A DNA stretch of 32,585 bases from Campylobacteraceae bacterium (GTDB lineage: Bacteria; Campylobacterota; Campylobacteria; Campylobacterales; Sulfurovaceae). Positions 25,234 through 32,585 of this stretch are shown piece after piece (positions within the stretch are counted from its first letter, which is position 1; each line of letters opens with the position of its first letter). A program made the position numbers and the translations under genes. The notes under the pieces are model-generated. The model was given only the letters and a program-made list of their open reading frames with translations, was not told where the DNA came from and did not search any database. The DNA is taken from positions 1 to 32,585 of the forward strand of contig JAMOOQ010000040.1 of assembly GCA_027100635.1 (NCBI GenBank), written 5' to 3'.

Positions 25234-26205
25234 ATGGGAATGGATAGTTTAATTGGTGGTACAATCTGGGATGAGTACAGCCAAAAAGTAACAGATTTAA
25301 TGAATAACCCACAAAATATGGGTGAGATTACACAAGAACAAGCTGATGAGATGGGTGCAACTTTAATTATTGCCGATTTTGGAGCAGAAAGTTGTGGAGA
25401 TGCAGTTCGTTTATACTGGGCAGTTCATCCAAAAAGTGATGTAATTATGCTTTCAAAATTTAAAAGTTTTGGTTGTGGAACAGCAATTGCAAGTAGTGAT
25501 ACAATGGCAGAATTATGTAAAGGTAAAACCGTAGATGATGCAGTAAAAATTACAAATATTGATGTTGAGATGGCAATGAGAGATAATCCTGATACACCAG
25601 CTGTTCCACCTCAAAAAATGCACTGTTCAGTTATGGCTTATGATGTTATTAAAAAAGCAGCAAGTTTATACAAAGGTGTTGATATGGAGAGCTTTGAAAA
25701 AGAGGTAATTGTATGTGAATGTGCAAGAGTATCTTTATCAACTTTAAGAGAAGTAATTAGACTAAATGACCTTACAACAGTTGAGCAAATTACAGACTAC
25801 ACTAAAGCTGGAGCATTCTGTAAATCATGTATTCGCCCTGGTGGACATGAGAAAAAAGATATATATTTAGTTGATTTACTTGAAGAGTATGAAAAAGAGA
25901 AAATGACAAAAACAGCTGATAGTCTAACAACAGGTGGACCTGTATCATTTACGGATATGACTGTGGTTCAAAAGTTAAAAGCAGTAGATAAAGTTATTGA
26001 TGATAATATTCGTCAAATGTTGATTATGGATGGTGGAGATATGGAGATTCTTGATATTAAAGAGAATGGTGAACATATTGATATTTATATTAGATATTTA
26101 GGTGCATGTAATGGATGTGCAAGTTCTAGTACAGGAACACTTTTTGCAATTGAGGGAATTTTAAAAGAGAAGTTAGATACAAATATTAGAGTTTTACCTA
26201 TATAA
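25234..26205 (+). CDS. nifU: Three-domain Fe-S scaffold protein NifU
   Basis: NifU assembles Fe-S clusters from sulfur supplied by NifS. The 323 residues have the full classical layout. The IscU-like N-domain has C54, C81 and C131. The central [2Fe-2S] ferredoxin-like domain has C161, C163, C196 and C199 (VCECARVS and AGAFCKSC). The C-terminal Nfu domain has C292 and C295 (ACNGCASS). AAGGA lies before the ATG. It follows nifS in the same direction with a 110-base gap holding repeat R3. Likely clients in the window are BioB, RimO and IlvD. Confidence 0.95.
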   Translation: MGMDSLIGGTIWDEYSQKVTDLMNNPQNMGEITQEQADEMGATLIIADFGAESCGDAVRLYWAVHPKSDVIMLSKFKSFGCGTAIASSDTMAELCKGKTVDDAVKITNIDVEMAMRDNPDTPAVPPQKMHCSVMAYDVIKKAASLYKGVDMESFEKEVIVCECARVSLSTLREVIRLNDLTTVEQITDYTKAGAFCKSCIRPGGHEKKDIYLVDLLEEYEKEKMTKTADSLTTGGPVSFTDMTVVQKLKAVDKVIDDNIRQMLIMDGGDMEILDIKENGEHIDIYIRYLGACNGCASSSTGTLFAIEGILKEKLDTNIRVLPI

Positions 26206-26219
26206 TTTTATAAAACTTA

Positions 26220-26340
26220 GATTCCCAGTCAAGCTGAGAATGACAAAATACTATTATTGTCAAGCTGAGAATGACAAATACTATTATTGCCAAGCTGAGA
26301 ATGACAAATACTATTATTGCCAAGCTGAGAATGACAAACA
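26220..26340. repeat. 30-31 base tandem repeat grown from a half-palindrome
   Basis: The left edge is a mismatched palindrome, ATTCCCAG-TCAAG-CTGAGAAT (26221-26241). Its right part then repeats directly. Units start CAAGCTGAGAATGACAAA at 26230 (31 bases), 26261 (30), 26291 (30) and 26321 (20, partial), with a shared TACTATTATTG filler. There is no spacer variation, so it is not CRISPR. It lies between the convergent nifU and ilvD genes. Confidence 0.85.
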
Positions 26341-26367
26341 ACCATCATTCCTTACTTACGAACTTGC

Positions 26368-26392
26368 GTCATTCCGTGCTTGACACGGAATC
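26368..26392. repeat. 25-base palindrome at a convergent junction, copy 3
   Basis: It is identical to 19027-19051 (GTC, ATTCCGTG-CTTGA-CACGGAAT, C). Just upstream, GAACTTGCGTCATT (26360-26373) is the reverse complement of the core of the 22-base tandem unit at 18917. This ties the two intergenic repeat regions together. Confidence 0.8.
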
Positions 26393-26411
26393 TCTTCATA
26401 ATTATAATTTT

Positions 26412-28106
26412 TTAATCTGCCTCTAAAACAGCACCATTACTTGCATTTGTTACTAACGCTCTATATTGTTTTAACCATCTGCTTTTCAACTCTTTTTTAA
26501 TTGGAGTAAAATTAGCTTTTCTTTTTGCAATCTCTTCATCACTCAAATCAACATTAATCTCATAAGTATCAACATTGATATAAATCTTATCACCATCTTC
26601 TAATAATCCAATCATTCCACCTTCACCAGCTTCAGGGCTTACATGACCAATACTAAGACCTCTTGTTGCTCCACTAAATCTACCATCAGTGATAAGTGCC
26701 ACAGAATCTCCAAGACCCATACCCATAATAAGGCTTGTTGGTGCTAACATCTCTTGCATCCCTGGCCCACCTTTTGGTCCTTCATAGCGAATCACAACAA
26801 CATCACCAGCTTTAACTTTTCCTTCTGTAATTCCAACTATAGCTTTATTTTGAGAATCAAAACATACAGCTTTACCATTAAATTCTCTTTCTCCAATAAT
26901 TCCAGCTGTTTTAATTACACAACCTTGTTCTGCCAAGTTTCCATATAAAATTGCAAGTCCACCAACTTCACTATATGCAGTATCAATAGTGTGAATAATA
27001 TTTGTATCTTTAATAGTTGCATTAGCGATTCTATCTTTTAAACTCTCACCAGTAATTGTAAGATTATCTAAAAGTATACCTTTTTCTCCACCTCTTTTAT
27101 CCATCTCATGCATAACAGCACTAACACCACCAGCTTTATCTATATCTTGCATATGAACTGTTGTTAAAGATGGAGAAATTTTTGCAATATGTGAAACTTT
27201 TTTACTCACATCATTTACATCACTTAAATTGAAATCAGCATCAGCCTCAATTGCAATCGCTAACATATGTAAAACTGTATTTGACGAACCACCCATTGCC
27301 ATATCTACAGCAAAAGCATTTCTTACAGCATTTTCATTTAAAATATTTTTGATATTAAACTTTGCTTTCTCTTCATGTTCCATTAAAGCAATTTCACAAA
27401 CTCTTCTCGCTGCTTTTCTATATAAAACTTCTCGCTCTTTAGTTAAAGCCAAAATTGTTCCATTTCCTGGAAGTGCGATACCCATAGCTTCCATAAGTGT
27501 ATTCATAGAGTTTGCAGTAAACATACCACTACAACTTCCACCACTAGGACATGCGTTACACTCAATATCTGTTAGTTGTTCTTCTGTAATCTCTCCAGCT
27601 TCAAACTGACCAACAGCCTCAAATGCAGTTGCTAAATCAATAGGAGTTCCATCTTGTGTGTAACCCTTTGCCATTGGTCCACCACTTACAAATACAGTTG
27701 GAACATTTACTCGTAAAGCTCCCATAATCATACCTGGTACAATTTTATCACAATTTGGAATAGCTATCATTGCATCAAGTTTATGTGCATTCATAACAGT
27801 TTCAATAGAGTTTGCTATAACTTCACGACTAGGAAGAGAGAATAACATTCCATCATGACCCATAGCAATTCCATCATCAACACCAATTGTATTAAACTCA
27901 AATGGCACACAACCAGCTTTTTTAATTTCATCTTTAATGATAGCACTAACTTTATCTAAAAAGAAATGTCCTGGGATTATCTCTATAAATGAATTGGAAA
28001 CTCCAATAAACGGTTTATCAAAATCTTCATCTTTTAATCCTGTTGCTCTTAATAACGATCTATGCGGTGCACGGTTATAACCTTTTTTTACTTCATCACT
28101 TCTCAT
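26412..28106 (-). CDS. ilvD: Dihydroxy-acid dehydratase
   Basis: IlvD makes the 2-oxo acid precursors of valine, isoleucine and leucine and needs an Fe-S cluster. The 564 residues match the family. [11 protein letters not shown] (117-127) supplies Cys119, [17 protein letters not shown] (186-202) supplies Cys192, and [27 protein letters not shown] is the conserved C-terminal block, here in two parts. AGGA lies seven bases before the ATG. A minus-strand TATAAT at 28141-28136 is the likely promoter. It is monocistronic, convergent with nifU and divergent from the tRNA cluster. Confidence 0.96.
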   Translation of the reverse strand: MRSDEVKKGYNRAPHRSLLRATGLKDEDFDKPFIGVSNSFIEIIPGHFFLDKVSAIIKDEIKKAGCVPFEFNTIGVDDGIAMGHDGMLFSLPSREVIANSIETVMNAHKLDAMIAIPNCDKIVPGMIMGALRVNVPTVFVSGGPMAKGYTQDGTPIDLATAFEAVGQFEAGEITEEQLTDIECNACPSGGSCSGMFTANSMNTLMEAMGIALPGNGTILALTKEREVLYRKAARRVCEIALMEHEEKAKFNIKNILNENAVRNAFAVDMAMGGSSNTVLHMLAIAIEADADFNLSDVNDVSKKVSHIAKISPSLTTVHMQDIDKAGGVSAVMHEMDKRGGEKGILLDNLTITGESLKDRIANATIKDTNIIHTIDTAYSEVGGLAILYGNLAEQGCVIKTAGIIGEREFNGKAVCFDSQNKAIVGITEGKVKAGDVVVIRYEGPKGGPGMQEMLAPTSLIMGMGLGDSVALITDGRFSGATRGLSIGHVSPEAGEGGMIGLLEDGDKIYINVDTYEINVDLSDEEIAKRKANFTPIKKELKSRWLKQYRALVTNASNGAVLEAD

Positions 28107-28135
28107 ATATTTATCCTATTTTTAAACTTTTTTAG

Positions 28136-28141
28136 ATTATA
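28136..28141 (-). promoter_or_regulatory. -10 box of ilvD
   Basis: TATAAT preceded by ATGT on the minus strand lies 29 bases before the ilvD ATG, with no clear -35 box. Confidence 0.55.
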
Positions 28142-28196
28142 ACATAAAAAATATAATTTTTTTTAAATTTACCTTTACTTTTAATTTTTTTTTAGT

Positions 28197-28202
28197 TATA
28201 AT
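28197..28202 (+). promoter_or_regulatory. -10 box of the tRNA cluster
   Basis: TATAAT preceded by TTTAGT, with long T tracts upstream in place of a -35 box, lies 41 bases before tRNA-Gly. It is divergent from the ilvD promoter. It probably drives all four tRNA genes. Confidence 0.6.
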
Positions 28203-28243
28203 CACATTCCAATTTCAGATATACTATTTGAAATTATATGGAT

Positions 28244-28318
28244 GCGGGCGTAGCTCAGCGGTAGAGCATAACCTTGCCAAGGTTGGGGTCGACAGTTCGA
28301 ACCTGTTCGCCCGCTCCA
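28244..28318 (+). tRNA. tRNA-Gly (GCC)
   Basis: A 7-bp acceptor stem (GCGGGCG with CGCCCGC), D arm, anticodon arm with GCC at 28276-28278, TTCGAAC T loop and an encoded CCA (28316-28318) are all present. It is the first of four tandem tRNAs. Confidence 0.97.
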
Positions 28319-28351
28319 TTTAAAATCATATAATAAGTTTGGTAGCCCAAT

Positions 28352-28439
28352 GCCCGGATGGTGGAATTGGTAGACACAGGGGACTTAAAATCCCCCGGCT
28401 ATTGCAGCTGTGCCGGTTCAAGTCCGGCTCCGGGCACCA
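28352..28439 (+). tRNA. tRNA-Leu (TAA)
   Basis: The 88-base class II tRNA has acceptor arms GCCCGGA and TCCGGGC, the anticodon TAA at 28386-28388 in a CTTAAAA loop, a long variable arm, and an encoded CCA. It reads UUA, the favoured Leu codon in this AT-rich genome. Confidence 0.97.
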
Positions 28440-28501
28440 CCATAAACTAATTTTTCAAATTCTATTTTTTAGTGGTTGAGAAATTAGTTTATTTAAGCAA
28501 T

Positions 28502-28575
28502 GGCGCCATCGCCAAGTGGTAAGGCCGCAGCCTGCAAAGCTGTTATCCCCAGTTCGAATCTGGGTGGCGCCTCCA
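28502..28575 (+). tRNA. tRNA-Cys (GCA)
   Basis: The 74-base tRNA has acceptor arms GGCGCCA and TGGCGCC, anticodon GCA at 28534-28536, the T loop TTCGAAT and an encoded CCA. Confidence 0.97.
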
Positions 28576-28604
28576 ACTAAACTTAATAATTAATACATTA
28601 TGCT

Positions 28605-28692
28605 CGGGAGATGTCAGAGCGGTTGAATGTGCCAGTCTTGAAAACTGGTGAGGGTAATTCCTCCGGGGGTTCGAATCCCCCTCTCCCGGCCA
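28605..28692 (+). tRNA. tRNA-Ser (TGA)
   Basis: The 88-base class II tRNA has acceptor arms CGGGAGA and TCTCCCG, anticodon TGA at 28639-28641, a long variable arm and an encoded CCA. A run of six T (28695-28700) follows and may end the tRNA transcript. Confidence 0.97.
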
Positions 28693-28798
28693 CCTTTTTT
28701 AATTTAAACCTTTTTAAGACCAATCAAATCATTTTAAACTAACTAAATATTTATCATTAATCTAGTAGAGTTTATTTTACTTTATTTAAGGGATAGTT

Positions 28799-30727
28799 AT
28801 GAGTATGTTAAGAGAGTTATTCAAGTTATATTTTTATATGATATTAATATTTTTTATAGGAAGATTATCGTTATTTATTATCTATTTTAATAGATTTAAA
28901 GATATTAATGAAAATTACTACCTAAGTTTTTTACATGGGCTTAGAATGGACACAGTTATAGTATCTGTTTTATTAATAATCCCAATGTTTTTATTAACTT
29001 TATCTCCAAATATAATTAAAAAGCAGATAGATAAAATTATCCAAATATATTTTTTAATTATATTATCCATAACAATATTTATAGAAAATGCCTCTTTTCC
29101 TTTTATTGCAGAGTATGATGTTAGACCAAATTATCTTTTTGTGGAATATCTTAAATATCCAAAAGAGGTAGTTCCAATGCTTATTGCAGACCATCTAATT
29201 GCTCTTTTAGTCTCTTTTTTTATGATATTAAGTGTTATATTTATCTATCTTAAAAAAGAAAAAAATAGTTTTATAAAGGCTTTTGATAGCAGTTATTTAA
29301 CTAGACTATCGCTTTTTATCCCTCTTATTATAATTTTATTTATTGGTGCGAGGTCATCTTTTGGACACAGACCATTAAATATATCAGATGCTATGTTTAC
29401 AAATAATAGAATAGTAAATGAGATTACAAAAAATTCAATATACTCAATAGGGTATGCAATATATTCTAATCAAAAATATGGTTCTTCTATAAAAAAATAT
29501 GGAAAAATGGATATAAAAGAGGCAATTAATAGAGTTGAAAAAAGATTACAAATTAAATCAATAAATGATTCATCACCTTTTTTAAGAACAGTAAAAACAA
29601 ACTTCCCACAAACTAAACCTAAAAATCTTGTACTTTTTATCCAAGAGAGTTTAGGTGGGCAATTTGTAGAGGCTGTTGGAGGGGAAAAGGGGATTACTCC
29701 AAATATAAATCGCCTTGCAAAAGATGGAATCTTATTTAGAGATGCCTATTCAAATGGAACAAGAAGTATTAGAGGTCTTGCTGGATTAGTATCTGGAATT
29801 TTATCAGTCCCTGGTAAAGGTGTGCTAAAAAGAGATAAATCACAAAAGAACTTTTTTACAATAGCCTCTTTACTTAAACCTTATGGTTATCAATCTAGCT
29901 TTTTTTATGGTGGAGAGAGCAGATTTGATAATATGAAAGGGTGGTTTATTGGTAATGGATTTGATAAAATCATAGACCAAGAAAAATTTAAAAATCCAAA
30001 ATTTGTAGGTACTTGGGGTATAAGTGATGATGAAGTTGTTGATCGTGCAAATAAGGAGTTTAAAGAACTTTATAATAATAATCAAAAATTTGCCTCTGTT
30101 ATATTCTCTACCACAAATCATACACCTTTCGAATTTCCTGATGGTAAAATAGAATTAATTAAAGGTGAGAAAAAGAATAGTGTCAAAAATACAATTAAAT
30201 TTGCCGATTATGCTATCGGTAAATTAATTAAAAGTGCTAAAAAAGATGGATATTATAAAGATACTATATTTGTGATAGTAGCAGACCATAATGTAAGAGT
30301 ATATGGTGATGATGTTGTACCTGTGAATATGTTTCATATCCCTGCTTTAATTTTGGGTGGTGGAGTTAAACCAAAGATATATGATAATATCGTTTCTCAG
30401 CCTGACATTTTAGCAACTGCTCTTGATTTAATGGGTATAGATAATCTAAACTATCCAATTCTTGGTAAATCTATTTTTGATAATAAAAAGCAAAATATAT
30501 CTCTTATGCAGTTTCACTCATTTTATGCATTAAGGGTAGAGAATAAAGTTGCAGTTATACGACCAGATAAAAAACCTCTTACATTTATATATAAAAATAA
30601 TAGACTAGTTGCTACTAAACCAGATATTGAACTTCAAAAAGATGCTTTAGCATTTATTATTAGCTTGAATTATCTATATGATAAGAGATTATATCAACAG
30701 CAGTTTCTATCTCAAATTAAGCTATAA
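28799..30727 (+). CDS. LTA synthase/OpgB-type sulfatase-fold phosphoglycerol transferase
   Basis: The 642-residue membrane enzyme has five N-terminal membrane segments (about 10-30, 52-70, 80-98, 130-150, 168-184). An extracytoplasmic alkaline-phosphatase-like domain begins near 275. Metal and catalytic sites are visible: Glu283 in FIQESLGG, Thr321 in NGTRSIRGLAG as nucleophile, and Asp496-His497 in VIVADHNVRV. The family moves phosphoglycerol or phosphoethanolamine groups from phospholipids to lipoteichoic acid or periplasmic glucans. A Gram-negative cell implies a glucan or glycolipid acceptor, which is inference. AAGGGA precedes the ATG. obg follows after 32 bases. Confidence 0.8.
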   Translation: MSMLRELFKLYFYMILIFFIGRLSLFIIYFNRFKDINENYYLSFLHGLRMDTVIVSVLLIIPMFLLTLSPNIIKKQIDKIIQIYFLIILSITIFIENASFPFIAEYDVRPNYLFVEYLKYPKEVVPMLIADHLIALLVSFFMILSVIFIYLKKEKNSFIKAFDSSYLTRLSLFIPLIIILFIGARSSFGHRPLNISDAMFTNNRIVNEITKNSIYSIGYAIYSNQKYGSSIKKYGKMDIKEAINRVEKRLQIKSINDSSPFLRTVKTNFPQTKPKNLVLFIQESLGGQFVEAVGGEKGITPNINRLAKDGILFRDAYSNGTRSIRGLAGLVSGILSVPGKGVLKRDKSQKNFFTIASLLKPYGYQSSFFYGGESRFDNMKGWFIGNGFDKIIDQEKFKNPKFVGTWGISDDEVVDRANKEFKELYNNNQKFASVIFSTTNHTPFEFPDGKIELIKGEKKNSVKNTIKFADYAIGKLIKSAKKDGYYKDTIFVIVADHNVRVYGDDVVPVNMFHIPALILGGGVKPKIYDNIVSQPDILATALDLMGIDNLNYPILGKSIFDNKKQNISLMQFHSFYALRVENKVAVIRPDKKPLTFIYKNNRLVATKPDIELQKDALAFIISLNYLYDKRLYQQQFLSQIKL

Positions 30728-30728
30728 T
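30723..30728 (+). promoter_or_regulatory. -10 box for obg overlapping the upstream stop codon
   Basis: TATAAT covers the stop of the LTA-synthase-like gene and lies 31 bases before the obg ATG. AAAAGG at 30747-30752 is the ribosome site. This would let obg be expressed independently of the upstream gene. Confidence 0.45.
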
Positions 30729-30759
30729 TACACAATTTTTTTATCCAAAAGGTATATAG

Positions 30760-31851
30760 ATGTTCGTAGATAGTGTAGATTTGATAGTTAAGTCTGGAAA
30801 AGGTGGTGCAGGATGTGTATCATTTTGGACAGAAAAGTTTGTTATAAAAGGTGGACCAGATGGTGGTGATGGTGGTCGTGGTGGAGCAATATTTTTTGAA
30901 GTAGATAACAATACTGATACTCTTAGTACCTTAAGAGGTAAAAGAGTTATGAGTGCAGAAGGTGGAAGACCTGGAGAGGGTAGAAAGTGTTATGGGAAAA
31001 AGGGTAAAGATCTAGTTATTACAGTTCCTCCAGGGACTCAAATTGTAGATGCAGAAAGTGGAGAACTTCTACTTGATTTAGTTGAAGACAAAACCAAAGT
31101 TAAATTTCTTGATGGTGGTAAAGGTGGGCTTGGTAATATGCACTTTAAAAGCTCAACTAATCAACGACCAACTTATGCACAACCAGGATTACCAGGAGTT
31201 AATAAAAGTATAAAGCTAGAGATGAAACTTATTGCAGATGTTGGCTTAGTTGGTTATCCAAATGTTGGGAAATCTACACTAATATCAATTTTATCTAATG
31301 CAAAACCAGAAGTTGCAAATTATGAATTTACAACGCTAACACCAAAACTTGGAGTTGTAACAATTAATGATTATAGCTCTTTTATGATGGCAGATATTCC
31401 TGGAATTATTGAAGGTGCTAGTGATGGACGAGGTTTAGGATTGGAATTTCTAAAACATATTGAAAGAACAAAAACACTTCTTATTATGGTGGATATATCA
31501 AACTATAGAGAGATGAATTATCAATATGATACTCTAAAAGAGGAGTTAAAAAGATATTCAGATGAACTATCTACAAGACCTTATGCAATTGCTATTACCA
31601 AAATTGATACAATGCCAAAAGATGAGGTGGATCAAAAAGTAGAAGAGTTTATTGAGAGTCTTGGTTTTAAAGTAAATAATGAGTTAAAAAAATCTGGACT
31701 AAATAGTGAATATAAAAACTACTCATTTGCTAAAGATTTTGGCGTAGATTTACCAGAAGGTGAACCTAGATTTATCCTTCCAATATCATCAGTAGCTTTA
31801 TTAAATAGCGAAACTCTTAGATTTGCTCTTGGAAACTTTGTTAATGAGTAG
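30760..31851 (+). CDS. obg: Obg-family ribosome-assembly GTPase
   Basis: Obg is an essential GTPase for 50S ribosome assembly and stress signalling. The 363 residues show the glycine-rich Obg fold ([15 protein letters not shown], then [12 protein letters not shown], 13-42). The G domain has G1 GYPNVGKST (165-173), DIPG (212-215), TKID (about 287-290) and SSVA near 346. The variable C-terminal domain found in some homologues is lacking. It normally follows rplU-rpmA, but here it follows an LTA-synthase-like gene. Confidence 0.96.
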   Translation: MFVDSVDLIVKSGKGGAGCVSFWTEKFVIKGGPDGGDGGRGGAIFFEVDNNTDTLSTLRGKRVMSAEGGRPGEGRKCYGKKGKDLVITVPPGTQIVDAESGELLLDLVEDKTKVKFLDGGKGGLGNMHFKSSTNQRPTYAQPGLPGVNKSIKLEMKLIADVGLVGYPNVGKSTLISILSNAKPEVANYEFTTLTPKLGVVTINDYSSFMMADIPGIIEGASDGRGLGLEFLKHIERTKTLLIMVDISNYREMNYQYDTLKEELKRYSDELSTRPYAIAITKIDTMPKDEVDQKVEEFIESLGFKVNNELKKSGLNSEYKNYSFAKDFGVDLPEGEPRFILPISSVALLNSETLRFALGNFVNE

Positions 31852-31924
31852 ATTGTAAAAAAGTATTCATAAAACATTCATAAAGTTACTGTATTATTTA
31901 ATAATTAAAACTTAAAGGAACAAG

Positions 31925-32392
31925 ATGTTAAGAGTAAATATATTATTAATTTCAACTGTTTTTATTTTTACAGGTTGTGGAGATAGTACTAGTGTACATA
32001 ATCAAGGAAAAGATTGTGTTAGTTGTCATAGTTCATTTGACAGTGGAGTAACCATTTTTAATAGCTTAAACGCTAGTGACCGTAACGCAACAGATACTGC
32101 AAATGGATATAAAGTTCGTTTAGTATTAGATGATGGAAATACAATATCTTATGTTAAAGGTCGCGGAGATGGAAATCTTTATTGGAAAGGTGATGAGGGT
32201 ACTATTAATGATTTTACAGTTGAGATTTTAGATGAAAATGGTAAAATTGTAAATAAATCTCGTGAGAACTCTCATAATGTTGGTCGTTTAAGATGTAACT
32301 CTTGTCATACTCAAGATGGTTTAAATAATGCACCAGGAAGAGTAGTATCTTATGACTATAATCAACTATTATCTAATATTATAGCTAAATAA
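31925..32392 (+). CDS. Dihaem c-type cytochrome lipoprotein
   Basis: The 155-residue protein has a lipoprotein signal peptide with lipobox FTGC (Cys18), so it is membrane-anchored. Two haem motifs lie far apart: C31-V-S-C-H35 and C124-N-S-C-H128. A beta-rich stretch between them (YKVRLVLDDG, WKGDEGTINDFTVEILDENG) may form a separate small domain. Electron transfer is likely, but the partner is unknown. An AAAGGA site precedes the ATG. The next gene, starting 24 bases later, is also exported and is disrupted by an IS, so the two may have formed one operon. Confidence 0.8.
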   Translation: MLRVNILLISTVFIFTGCGDSTSVHNQGKDCVSCHSSFDSGVTIFNSLNASDRNATDTANGYKVRLVLDDGNTISYVKGRGDGNLYWKGDEGTINDFTVEILDENGKIVNKSRENSHNVGRLRCNSCHTQDGLNNAPGRVVSYDYNQLLSNIIAK

Positions 32393-32416
32393 ATAATTAT
32401 TTTAAAGAGGTTGAAA

Positions 32417-32470
32417 ATGAAGAGATGGATGATACTATCTATTTTAATTTTTTTCTCTTCTTATAACTGA
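32417..32470 (+). pseudogene. Exported-protein gene cut after its signal peptide by an IS
   Basis: AAAGAGG then ATG starts a typical signal peptide, MKRWMILSILIFFSSY, which runs into the IS terminal repeat at 32465. The stop TGA at 32468-32470 belongs to the IS. The mature protein is lost from this window, so its function is unknown. Proximity to the cytochrome lipoprotein suggests an electron-transfer or envelope role. Confidence 0.65.
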
Positions 32471-32585
32471 CATTCATCACCCCTATAAACTTAAAGTAAT
32501 ATAATAAGAAATAAATATATATATTAGGAATATACCATCTGTTTTACAAAAATAAATAAAATAAAAACAAAAAAGTTAGGACATC
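32465..32585 (+). mobile_element. Insertion sequence, left end with terminal inverted repeat
   Basis: Bases 32465-32503 (core GACATTCATCACCCC) are the inverted match of 92-130, 36 of 39 positions. The remaining 82 bases are AT-rich and non-coding, as expected for the leader before a transposase gene. The IS continues beyond the window. Confidence 0.65.

Overview
The window is AT-rich, densely coding bacterial chromosome. The gene set points to Campylobacterota (Epsilonproteobacteria), probably a free-living Arcobacter-, Sulfurimonas- or Sulfurovum-like lineage: an adjacent nifS-nifU pair, a short futalosine-pathway MqnA, a CetB-like PAS-only energy-taxis protein, a bacterial Suv3-type helicase, OprD- and MOMP-like porins, and -10 boxes without strong -35 boxes. 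I cannot fix the genus. Both ends lie in copies of one insertion-sequence family (inverted-repeat ends at 92-130 and 32465-32503), so the window probably runs from one IS copy to the next.

Layout. 1-130: IS end. 297-6483 (+): PH-domain membrane protein, gap, a NosL-like protein lacking its CxxC, a CetB-like PAS protein, a truncated haemoglobin and a Suv3-type RNA helicase. 6535-8031 (-): OprD-like porin. 8032-9235: a decayed island with the 5' part of a group II intron, an unrecognised twice-frameshifted gene and palindromic repeats. 9236-12401 (-): fabH-tatB-tatC-hisH-cytochrome c. 12529-13272 (+): SdiA-regulated-type propeller protein, overlapping tail-to-tail with yaaA. 13253-16317 (-): rimO-tilS-yaaA. 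16627-18024 (-): major porin with a textbook promoter and terminator. 18262-18906 (+): mqnA. 19098-21087 (-): bioB and a CPA2 antiporter. 21180-23837 (+): a hybrid sensor kinase that has lost its phospho-histidines. 23918-26205 (+): nifS-nifU. 26412-28106 (-): ilvD. 28244-28692 (+): tRNA-Gly, -Leu, -Cys, -Ser. 28799-32470 (+): LTA-synthase-like sulfatase, obg, a dihaem cytochrome lipoprotein and a secreted-protein gene cut by the IS.

Most genes are housekeeping. They cover Fe-S assembly (NifSU) with Fe-S clients nearby (BioB, RimO, IlvD), Tat export, fatty acid, histidine, biotin, branched-chain amino acid and menaquinone synthesis, and tRNA/ribosome modification.

The unusual content is small repetitive DNA. 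(a) A 55-59 base element appears to fold as an outer stem enclosing two hairpins, with compensatory changes between copies. One copy lies in frame inside the helicase gene, one in a stem loop of the group II intron remnant, and a half copy in an intergenic region. (b) A 25-base palindrome occurs at the three convergent gene junctions that have spacer DNA and a functional gene on each side. (c) A 68-152 base imperfect palindrome sits after three coding regions. (d) Two tandem arrays appear to have grown from half-palindromes. Two secreted-protein genes also seem to start at AUU or AUC. All of this comes from reading the sequence by eye; no searches were run.
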